Origin: Eunapius fragilis
Taxonomy: Eukaryota; Porifera; Demospongiae; Spongillida; Spongillidae
Assembly (NCBI GenBank): GCA_963681505.1
Contig: OY811974.1
Location: 12,061,412 to 12,125,411, forward strand
Direction: 5' to 3'
Length of the DNA: 64,000 bases
Below are positions 54,995 to 64,000 of this stretch, piece by piece. The notes beneath the pieces were generated by a model. The model saw only the letters and a program-made list of their open reading frames with translations, did no database searches and had not been told where the DNA came from. Position numbers and translations under genes: made by a program. The first letter of the stretch is position 1; the number at the start of each line of letters is the position of its first letter.

Positions 54995-55290
54995 TACATA
55001 TTTCGTACACACAGCTACTTTTTGATTTTGGAAACCCAATGGCAAGCTGGGTTGCTGGACGAAAAGATGTGTCTCTAGCCTCCTTCCCCCAATTCCCATA
55101 GGTCTCAACTGCCAGAGGGACCTTAGTTCACTGCATTTGGGATCATTAGCCTTGTGCTTTCGTGTTTCAGCTGATAGAGCTGCAAAACCTGATGTGATGC
55201 ATGCTTGATTAAGTGAGGCAACAGAGAGGTGGGATGACACAGTGAAATCAAAGGCAGCAAATCTGCCAGGAATCCAATCACGAACCAAAC
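54995..55290 (-). pseudogene. Reverse-transcriptase C-terminal tail, frameshifted
   Basis: RPADGLVRDWIPGRFAAFDF, ETRKHKANDPKCSEL, then in another phase VPLAVETYGNWGKEARDTSF. Same family as 3540-3880 and 59545-61540. Confidence 0.65.
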
Positions 55291-57435
55291 CATCAGCTGG
55301 GCGGGATTGAAAACCATCAGGTGTCAAGTTGCTACCAACTTCAACATGAAAACCAAGATGTGCCTGGTGACAGAATCAACAAAGACATCGGAGTCAATAA
55401 TACTTCAATTACATTCACACCAATGTGGGAACGTAATTGAAGCATTATTTTTTTCTGCTGGATATGAGGGCATATGTGTGTGCTGTGCTGCAACAGCAGA
55501 CTTAGTCAAAGTCTCCGAGTCTTCATACCCCATGTGTTCTGTGTGCAACCAAACCAAGGAGCCTATCAAAGAAGATAGTGAACTGTCCCATTTGTTTTGT
55601 GGATGCGTGTCTTTTTATTTTGCATTGTAATGACATGTCTTTGTTTTGCAAAGTATATGTATTTGCACGCTAATAAAACTTCTAGCTATAGGATTCAATT
55701 TCATGGTAATGATCAACGATAAAGTAATTAAAAATTTAATTAAAAAAACAAAAAAAAAAAACGATAAAGTAATAATGAATAATGAATTATTACCGCCCCC
55801 ACCTGCATCTTTCGGCGGACGAGAATCTAATAATCAAGTTTGTACGGCCTAAAGTTCATAGCTAGTCTGGTTGATTTTTGAAAAATATATGAATTCGATG
55901 AAGACGCTGGCAATTACAGGGACGAAAAAGGATAGCTAACTAGCTACAGCGGAAACGAAGGCAGTCAAAACGTTGGGTGGATGAGCATCTTCACGAACGT
56001 CAGCTGCAGCCTGCGTGGATCTGGACAGCTCTCTGTAGCACTCCGCGGTCATGTCCGATGTCAGTTCTAAGGTTTTGGTTACGTCGAAGACCATATCAGT
56101 GATCTGATTGAATCTGAAAATCTAATACGTGATTGAACCGCCTTTTACTGATCGATTCCGGTGGGCAAAGTTCCTCGAAAGTGTGTTCCTGCTATGTTAA
56201 ACTCGCAGAGTTTCACATCTTCAAACTACTGCAAAGATAGGTGAGACACATACAATTTTACCCTAATAAAAGCACACACAACACTGGCACGTGTACGGCG
56301 NNNNNNNNNNNNNNNNNNNNNNNNNNNNNNNNNNNNNNNNNNNNNNNNNNNNNNNNNNNNNNNNNNNNNNNNNNNNNNNNNNNNNNNNNNNNNNNNNNNN
56401 NNNNNNNNNNNNNNNNNNNNNNNNNNNNNNNNNNNNNNNNNNNNNNNNNNNNNNNNNNNNNNNNNNNNNNNNNNNNNNNNNNNNNNNNNNNNNNNNNNNN
56501 CCATTTTAATACTATGGAACATACTATGCTCGCTTGCTAATCATATCGCAATCTACCACATCGAGCGACTGTATGGTTTTGGTAGTGTTCAAGCGTCGAA
56601 TTTTAACCACGCCGTACCGTACAGTACCACGCTGATACGGAAAGATTGTGTCGTGCAAACGTAGTATTAGTGTTCAAATATAAATCCACGCGTCGGTTTG
56701 ATAGCGTTAATCTTATAGCCCCTCTTGATATCGGAAAATGTTCTTTCAGGATAACCTGACTTTCCCGAAGCGTATAACTCTGTGTAATTTACAGTTATAC
56801 GTACTATTTAAACAACTATGTTTGACCCAGAGGTTTCATAAGCCAATTAACTACCATACTTTTTCAAAAGCTTCCGCACTTCGCGCGGGAGTGGCCACAT
56901 CCCCCTCCGCCCCCCCCCCCCCCCCCCCCCCCCCCCCTTGTTGACACGTCTGCAACCTTCCGACGGGCATTTTATAAAATGAAGTTGGCCCCCCAAATCT
57001 TTAATACGTTCCTACGCCACTGGCTCACCATACAGCGTTCTTTGCTGGAGACACCATGGCCATCGCTGTCCGAATCAAGCACGTGAGGAAAAAAGAATTT
57101 ATATCTTAATTAGCACCACTTGCGATCGTCAACACTTCATCCCCACTGCTTGCGTGCAAAAGATGCACAAATTCACGATCTCATATATGGCGCGTTGAAT
57201 GAATAAAGCAGGTTTTTCACGTATATGAACTTCATTATGTATTGGATTTATATTTTCGGTTCTACTTTTGTACTATAAACGCGGACGCACAAACACATGT
57301 ACATTATATGTATTCGGTAGCGAATCATACAGTTATTGGTGATGGTTTTTATATGCAATGAATATTAATGAGCGGTTCGAAAGGTTCGAACCGAACATCG
57401 AGCCGAGTCGAACCTCGAACCGTTCGATATACCTG
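55291..57435. other. Intergenic with gap and C run
   Basis: No gene recognised. It includes the 200-N gap, a C run at 56910-56937, and a GTTCGAACC-rich patch at 57370-57425 next to the Ginger1 relic. A small hairpin around ACTTCAATTAC lies near 55400-55446. Confidence 0.4.
56301..56500. other. Assembly gap, 200 N
   Basis: Exactly 200 N; true size unknown. Confidence 0.95.
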
Positions 57436-57832
57436 TGTCGGATCGAGGCGTGTTGTCCCCACGTCCCTCCCCGGACATTCATGTCTTGGCACCATATATT
57501 GTATCCCCGGACATAGCTGCCTAGGCCTAAATGTCACCTCTAGGCATGACTGTACCAGTGGCCCTAAGCAGTAGCTGCCCTATGTTATTGGCAATAGATT
57601 ATCGTCTTTAACAATGCAATTTGAGATCCGCCAGTTTGTCAAAACATGCGATGTATGTCAGCGCAACAACGTTGCGAAATTCGTTAAGCTAATGTAGCTT
57701 TTCATCCAATTGCTATGAAGTACGAGGTTTGGTACCGGGATATTCGTTTGTTGTGTTGTGATCAATGCACATTATTTGGCATAGACCTAATCGGGCCCCC
57801 TCCCAGTGACTGCTCAGGGGAATAGGTACATT

Positions 57833-59287
57833 TAGGGTCAACTATCGGTAAGGTTTTGAACTTATCGATAATTACTCAGTAAGTTAATACTTCTTGTCGA
57901 TTATGTACTGAAATTTCTCTTCGTTATCGATAATAAACTTACCGATAAGCTTTCTTACTGATCGAATGGTAATGATTATCGCTAAGGAGGAAGAGGGCGT
58001 GTCCAAAGGATATGAGTCACTCCCATCTTTTCTAACATGCACATCTACTATTACAAGCTTCTTTTTGTAGTATTGATTACAAATAAACTGTCAGATGTAC
58101 ATGTATACACAGAACTATGCAGGCAATCACGCAAGCTGCATGCATGAATTTTACAAGTTGTATTTGATCCAACGAATTGATTCAAGTGTAGAATCCTTCA
58201 TGTTTTTGCGAAGATCGGCAAATGTCAGTCCAACGCCACTGAAGGCTCGTTCAACTGAAGCACTAGTTGCAGGAACTCCAAGATATTGTGTTGCCATTTT
58301 TGCAATATGAGGTAATCTATTCTCATTTTGTTGTCACCAAACCAATGGATCACTCCTAGCTGAAACTGCAGGGATGCTTAAGTATTGGTCACATTCCTCC
58401 TTGTATGACATAATGGGTTTAGAGGCTATCTTATCAATCATCTTGAAAAAACCTTCTATGTTCTTTTTTGGTAGAAAAAGAAGTCCCAATGTCCTCTGCA
58501 ATAATAGCTTCAGCAATCAATTGCCATCAATCACTTCGTTCACCACTTCTATGATACTTTCTGTACTGTTGTCATCTATAGTATAATTTGGTGTTCGTGA
58601 CCCAGTAGGCTGTACGGCTGGTGGGGTCGCGGTGATTAATTTAATCGCTGCCTTCCTTATATAAGTTTCTTGACTTCTTGTCATAATTTTCTTGCCATAC
58701 CTTCTCAGACGCAGCGACCATTCCTTCATAGCCACCAAGGTTAGTGATGGGTTCCCAAGTGTTGTGTGCCGACCCACTTAATCTCGTACTCTGGCTTTCC
58801 TTTCTTAGTTCGACGGCCGATAATCTCGCAAGGATGCTGGAATTGCAACTTGATCGTAAGAGACCTGATGAAGAAACCTTGCTTGTGATGCTTCTTTTCA
58901 TTTTTTGAAGCTTTATTAAATAAAAAAACCATAATGGTCAAGTATCATGTGACCTCTCCCTAATTGTACACCAGCGGACCGTGTATTAGTATACAGTTTC
59001 TTGCGTTGACGTCACTGTGAATATATCACATTTATATTCAATACACGTACGAGCGAAAATTCCCTCCAAGCAATTATTCATAACACTAATTCGGTTAGTT
59101 TTGTCCACTACCGTGAATTAATAAGTACATGCAACAATCAATAAGAAAGCTCACTGTTACCGATAATATTCAGTAAGAAGTTATCTCTTACTGAACGGTA
59201 ATGAATAAGAAAGTGTCTTACCGGTTGCTTAACGGTATCGGATAACCGGTAAGCGGTAAGGACAAAGCTTATCGGTAGTTGACCCTA
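57833..59287. mobile_element. hAT element with chromodomain-bearing transposase
   Basis: Ends TAGGGTCAACTATCGGTAAG and complement. Direct flanks TAGGTACATT at 57823-57832 and 59288-59297; the duplication may be the 8-bp AGGTACAT if the last terminal base is mismatched. It interrupts the integrase core of the Ginger1 relic. 1455 bp; the catalytic middle is missing. TTATCGATAA-like motifs recur inside both ends. Confidence 0.75.
58151..58941 (-). pseudogene. Chromodomain + hATC transposase remnant
   Basis: The start encodes a chromodomain: PCEIIGRRTKKGKPEYEIKW, then after a frameshift HNTWEPITNLGGYEGMV. The end is the hAT dimerisation region: SYKEECDQYLSIPAVSARSD, LPHIAKMATQYLGVPATSAS, VERAFSG, WIKYNL. 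A TGG-to-TGA change at 58334-58336 stops the frame after DPLVW. Chromodomains are seen in some mobile-element proteins, where they may guide insertion into chromatin; that role is inference here. Confidence 0.7.
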
Positions 59288-59544
59288 TAGGTACATTGTC
59301 ACACTGATGGACTACTTCTCAGTCCAAATGACCAGAAGCAGAAGCTGTTAACGATAAGAGTGCAGGAATATTTTTGCACAAGGCTATATGCAGGCTAATT
59401 ATGATACTAATCAGTAAGTTTCATTATAGACAAAATAATGCATAAACACAATGCACAGAATAATGACATACAAGAAATAATATGAATATAAAGTAAAGAT
59501 AATAATGTAAGTTTAATACTCACGAAGGGGAGCACGGGCACATC

Positions 59545-61540
59545 TGAGGAGAATGGCTCTTGCATTCTGCCTCATCAGTGTGACAGCCAGCAGGCAGTAC
59601 ATTTGGCTCAGTGCCTCAGTTTCACATATTCCCACTTGCATGGCTATATAGCCTCTTACTTAATCTAGAGAAGCATTCTTGGCCTTCACATCCCCACAAC
59701 CACCATAGACCTCCAACACTATTGGAATGCATGTCCAGTCCAACCTTGCACACATCTGATTATTTTGGCATGTTTTCCAATCTCACCAACCTCTGCAGAG
59801 TTGCCTGGTTGCTTCCAGAACCAAGTCTGTATTAAGCAGATGAATGACTTTCAGGTCAAAAGCTGCAGGGTTGGAGAGGGACCAGTTTGGCACCAGCACA
59901 TCAGCTGGCCTAGAAAAGTCTAAGCCTGGACCTTTCTCCAGTTGAGGAGATAAGCATGCTTTGGAGCACAGATTGGCAAAACAGTCTCTCAGCTTATTGT
60001 GCCGTGCAATGATGTCCCCTCCAGAATCGGAACCTACGCGAGTAGGTTCCATATAGGAATCCTGCAGTATCATGAATGTCATTAAAAAAACGTCACTCGC
60101 GTCTAGCAGGACAGCCAAGAGTCGGGTCACTTCGCTTTTAGTGGCAATCGAGCAATATCAAAAAGGAGAACAGTTCTGCGTCATACATATGTCATAAGAC
60201 GGTGTACTTTTAGAGAACAAAAATACTCGTCCCCATCGTCCGTACCCAGTCCCACCTAAAATTTCTCCTTCGTCGTCTTCTTCTTCTTCTTCTTCCTTCC
60301 GGAGAGTATAACTCACGACAGGAACGTTTGTAAAGCACGCCATGTGTACCAATCGCTTCAGGATGTGTCCGCATGTTATCTTCAGGTATCTGTTAGACGC
60401 CTAACCGATCAGGCAATTGGCTGAAGCGAGTAGTACCTTATTTGGTGTTGATCTACAAATAGCACATTACATCAGCTATCACAATGTTCATGACGCACCA
60501 GTATAATATAACCAGTGTTATCAAATTCGATGGTTTTACCATATAATCTCATGAGGACAATTCTGATTCCACTCGAGCATATAAAAGTGGAAAGATCCAG
60601 ATGCTGCCAGATCTGTCAAACGTGCGTATGTCAAGCGCGGTACCGAAAGGAACAACAAAACGACCACCCAAAGGTACGTTTATACGGCATCGATAAATGT
60701 TGGATCGATAAATTATAAGCATGCATATGGTATATCGCTAAAATGGAAGGAATAGTTTAGTTACAGCGGTGGAGATACTGCGTCTCTCCGTTTTACAGTA
60801 ATATGCGCTGTTTGAAATGTGTGTATAACGCCAAAGTTGCTTACGTCAATTTGGTCATGTATTGTGGTGCATGGTTTATCTGATTATAGCGTGAGATCAG
60901 TTTACTTAGAGTGCATTTATTCTTTGTATTATATGGCTTCGTTTTTAACCTTTATCAATCCTTTGCTCCTCAATGGAGATAGTCTGGGGACTAGTGTAAT
61001 ATTTGGTACACACCTCAACAGAATTGCATATTCTAATATAAACCTGTCATGATCGCGCAAGTTGACGTTTATGCTACCTTATTCTATGCGTTTCAAGAAC
61101 TAAGTACAATACCAAATGCACCAGAAAAATTTAGGAAACAAGTAATAAAAACATTCTCTACACGAGAAGGTTGGTGGTATATAGGAATCAAAGGTGAGAT
61201 GGTGGTGTAAAAAGCAAGGGAACAAGGCTTTTGATTGAAAAGGAAAAATGAAATAGACCTATATTAGCACGCACATTAAAATATGACAACATGCGGCTAA
61301 TATAGGTCTATTTCATTTTTCCTTTTCAATCAAAAGCCTTGTTCCCTTGCTTTTTACACCACCATCTCACCTTTGATTCCTATATACCACCAACCTTCTC
61401 GTGTAGAGAATGTTTTTATTACTTGTGATATTAAGGGTGTGGTGGCAATCTGGATCAAGGGCATAGAGCAGTCGTTGCCAAGCGAATCCACCAACACAAT
61501 GTACACCAGGTGGGCAGTCTGGTGAGGTCTGTGAGAGTAT
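59545..61540 (-). pseudogene. Reverse-transcriptase tail, split by Helitron-like copy E
   Basis: On the minus strand ALDPDCHHTL (61445-61480) comes first. After the inserted element (61425-60027) the gene resumes with SGGDIIARHNKLRDCFANLC, RPADVLVPNWSLSNPAAFDL, and in other phases LWWLWGCEGQECFSRLSKRL. This is the same tail family as 3540-3880. It is the key locus for defining the ends of copy E. Confidence 0.6.
60027..61425 (+). mobile_element. Helitron-like hairpin/foldback element, copy E
   Basis: 5' A|TC; hairpin 60029-60050 (stem GGAACCTAC, loop GCGA); ATATAGG; (TTC)n near 60270-60297; shared block TATAACTCACGACAGGAACG; foldback 61138-61426 ending ACTTG|T. 1399 bp. Reverse-transcriptase coding sequence lies directly on both sides, so both ends are defined and there is no target duplication. 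Confidence 0.7.
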
Positions 61541-61587
61541 TGTGTGTCAGTACATGAATGAGGTCTGGGAATGAATAGGAGTCTGTA

Positions 61588-61670
61588 CACACACACACAT
61601 GTACACACATACACACAGGCACACACACATGCACACGCACATACACATACATACAACACATACACTCAAT
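61588..61670. repeat. (CA)n-rich microsatellite
   Basis: Interrupted CA dinucleotides. Confidence 0.9.
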
Positions 61671-61744
61671 CACACATGTACAATGTCTTAGTAAAAGAGG
61701 GCAACGGTTTTAAATGAATATAATTTTTTTTGAATTTATGAGTG

Positions 61745-62437
61745 TACAATAACCACGTTTCGTCAAATACGAACCACATTGTTACGATTCGTTTATCATT
61801 ATCATTTGAAAAGATAAAACCAAATAGCTTGAAATTGACAAAACAACGTACGCCAACGTTTAATTACTAATGTTATTTTTAAACTGCAGAATAAAATTGA
61901 TGAGACTTTGAAAAAAATTTGATTGATTTTTTACTAGTTAAAATTCAAAACAACAAATCAAACTTGAAAAAGCTATATGACCACTTCTTCTGTAATAACT
62001 TTGAGTTTAAAGAACACATTAATAAATAATCCTACTAAATCAAATAGTGTTTTCATTTAATTTATGATGGTTATTAGAAATAATATTTACCACATAACAG
62101 CTTCAACCTTAATAACTCTAAAGCAAATGAGAGTCTTAAATGTTAATAACTCACTATTGAACCTAGGAACTTGAAATCAGTACTGTCATGTGTTACTTAT
62201 TACTAGTTATTAAATTATCGTAAACCGCAATCTTGAATAACTTTGTTAATAGAGGGCTTTGAATATTTTGATTTATGAGGGATTTGATACAGTTACTTAA
62301 CAATTTATAATCTAATTGGATTATTTGTATTTGCCTAACTACTACAACATATGTTAAAGAAATCATGCAGTTTATTAATTTCAATCCTGAGTTATAGGGA
62401 TTTTAAAGCATTGTGTTCTTTCGCAAACACCCTGTAT
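61745..62437. repeat. Inverted, internally deleted copy of the 7112-8412 repeat
   Basis: Reverse complement of 8330-8090 and 7570-7240, joined without the coding middle; the end motif CTTTCGCAAACACCCTGTAT is at 62418-62437. Confidence 0.6.
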
Positions 62438-62557
62438 ATATAGACACACATGCACACACATGTATATAAAGACACACATAGCAATTTAATGCACATTGTG
62501 CTTATTTGTTAAGAACCAGAGAGTGGTACACAGCACTAGGTCTACCTGTCTCCTCAG

Positions 62558-63556
62558 TTGACAGTAAATGTCCCTTGGTGACCAACCTTGGCCTCTCCAC
62601 ACCATGGAACTGTACAGCCACCCTCCACCACAGTGGTAGCACAAGGAGGTAAGGATGGCTCTCAAATGGTCCCTACACTGTTATCTCATGTCACCGTGTG
62701 CTGTACGGCACACTCACACACTCTCACTCCTCCTCTATCCCTCCCTCTCCTTCCCTCACTCTCTCCACCCTCTATTTCTTTCTACACCTCCCTCTCTCTC
62801 TCCCTGTCTCCCTCTTTCCATCCCTCCCTCACTCTCTCCCTCTCCTCTCCCTCTCTCCCCCTCCCTCCCTCCATCCCTCCCTCACTCTCTCCCTCCATCC
62901 CTCCCTCTCACTCCATCCTCCCTCTCCAGTGCTCCTTCTCTTGAGGGAGTCACAACAGTTTCCTTGATATCAGGGAAGGCCAACTCCACCAGGCTGAGGG
63001 TCAGTGTGCCTGCTGAACAGCTAACGCTGAGCTTTGCTGTCCAGAACTTTGAGGCGACCACGTCTGTGGTGTTCACTGTTGTGGCTCCTCCCCCTGACAC
63101 CGCCCAGAGGCACGTGTCCTTCTTTCTGACCGGGAATGTGAGGGGTGTGTCCTCACTGAGTCCTACTGCCATGACTTTGTTGGTTACAAGTGCTCTAAGC
63201 AACCAACTGAACACTGACGTGTCAAGGCTGGTCAACGTGACTGTAACTGTAGGGCAGCATTTAATAACATTGCTGTCAGGTACTTTACATGTTCATATGC
63301 ACATATCGTCACTTTTCTTGATGTGTGCACGTAAAATAAGTTCTAGTATGCTATTGTGGACAGAGGATGTATAGTCATGTACCCTCCTGTCCAGCATAAC
63401 ATGCCTACCCTATCATAAATGACATGCCCTTAAGTATTTCTTGACAGGTAACGTCTGATGGTCTCCATGGATATCCTTGACCGTCAGCCAACAGACCCAC
63501 CTCCAGAGCCTGCTCTTCAGGAGACCTTGGCTGCACTCAACAGCTCCACCATCACT
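62558..63556 (+). CDS. Exons of an unidentified extracellular-type protein (partial)
   Basis: Exon 62558-62648 (CPLVTNLGLSTPWNCTATLH) joins in phase, through GT(AAGG) and a CAG acceptor, to exon 62930-63279 (VTTVSLISGKANSTRLRVSV ... FAVQNFEATTSVVFTVVAPP ... VSRLVNVTVTVGQHLITLLS). The codon split across the intron restores Ser. The composition (Thr/Val/Ser-rich, N-glycosylation sites, beta pattern) suggests a secreted or ectodomain segment. A further exon may end at 63556 (EPALQETLAALNSSTIT), but its acceptor is unclear because all frames after the AG at 63447 have stops. No family recognised. Confidence 0.5.
62705..62925. repeat. CTCCCTCC-type polypyrimidine repeat in an intron
   Basis: An almost pure C/T stretch forms the end of the 281-bp intron just before the acceptor at 62928-62929. 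The long frames through it are artefacts. Confidence 0.85.
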
Positions 63557-63646
63557 GTAAGTCATTACCTATTGCCGTGGTTACCTGCTAGGTGGGAAGG
63601 AGGAGATAACTTGGAGTTCCATCTGTTCAGTAATTAATAATTGCCA

Positions 63647-64000
63647 GGCCATACATGTACTGTACATAGGGTGTGGCCATACATGTACTGTACATAGGGT
63701 GTGGCCATACATGTACTGTACATAGGGTGTGGCCATACATGTACTGTACATAGGGTGTGGCCATACATGTACTGTACATAGGGTGTGGCCATACATGTAC
63801 TGTACATAGGGTGTGGCCATACATGTACTGTACATAGGGTGTGGCCATACATGTACTGTACATAGGGTGTGGCCATACATGTACTGTACATAGGGTGTGG
63901 CCATACATGTACTGTACATAGGGTGTGGCCACACATGTACTGTACATAGGGTGTGGTCATACATGTACTGTACATAGGGTGTGGCCACACATGTACTGTA
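63647..64000. repeat. 28-bp minisatellite, over 12 units, running off the window
   Basis: Unit GGCCATACATGTACTGTACA plus TAGGGTGT; nearly identical units with two variants near the right edge. It contains the near-palindrome TACATGTACTGTACATA. Confidence 0.95.

Larger units (their letters stand above)
57436..59400 (+). mobile_element. Decayed Ginger1-like element, split by a hAT
   Basis: Left end TGTCGGATCGAGG and the TGTCCCC...GGACATTCATG array parallel the element at 13080. The plus strand then encodes FVKTCDVCQRNN (57634) and DLIGP (57785). After the hAT insertion it resumes with PEAEAVNDKSAG and a splice donor near 59390. Stops are present. The right end is not found. Confidence 0.7.

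Noticed and set aside
60027-60372. Hammerhead-type ribozyme or ordinary SINE
   Set aside because: No CUGAUGA/GAAA core and no A/B-box promoter was seen. The unit also includes the distal foldback, and the A|TC start fits a Helitron-like element better.
62655-63374. Single-exon 239-residue protein from 62655
   Set aside because: Its first half is the CTCCCTCC repeat. Splice sites at 62648/62649 and 62929/62930 with matching phase show that the repeat is intronic.

Overview
This is eukaryotic, almost certainly invertebrate DNA, and most likely from a sponge; the sponge call is inference. The evidence is split genes with GT-AG introns, TATA boxes, very dense and nested transposable elements, many minisatellites and poly-G/C runs, and two 200-N scaffold gaps (17322-17521, 56301-56500). 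Host genes are few.

Host genes. (1) An intronless family on the minus strand encodes large secreted/membrane proteins: a signal peptide, a long Pmp-like right-handed beta-helix, a Cys-rich stalk and about ten membrane segments. One copy is complete (21353-25489), one runs off the left edge (1-3195), and one is a C-terminal pseudogene broken into three pieces (9984-17915). (2) A two-exon gene (39077-43196) joins a ubiquitin-like domain to an ADP-ribosyltransferase-like domain across a 3.1 kb intron that cuts the ubiquitin fold. (3) A broken RING/TRAF-finger gene lies at 53456-53770. (4) Exons of an unidentified gene lie at the right edge (62558-63556).

Mobile DNA, left half. The pseudogene at 9984-17915 records nested insertions. 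A 1.1 kb internally deleted Ginger1-like element (10258-11342) and an internally deleted hAT (11930-17684, 8-bp target duplication) both sit in it. A 4.5 kb Ginger1-like element (13080-17626, 4-bp duplication CCGG) then landed inside the hAT. The larger Ginger1 encodes integrase, Ulp1-type protease and PHD finger in several exons.

Mobile DNA, centre and right. A Ty3/Gypsy element with identical 103-bp LTRs and a tRNA-Leu primer site fills 28816-34732. DIRS-like and RecQ-helicase scraps lie between 107-bp inverted repeats (35892-37779). There are Tigger/pogo remnants with 8-residue coding repeats (50950-52990), a second hAT with a chromodomain inside a further Ginger1 relic (57436-59400), and several reverse-transcriptase tail fragments.

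Most unusual signal. Five copies (34011, 44957, 47818, 49229 and 60027) begin A|TC, then a short hairpin whose stem differs in sequence in every copy but always pairs, then ATATAGG. Four of them end in a foldback module terminating ACTTG|T. One copy is seen to split a reverse-transcriptase gene with no target duplication. I read these as a Helitron-like family with ends conserved in structure rather than in sequence.
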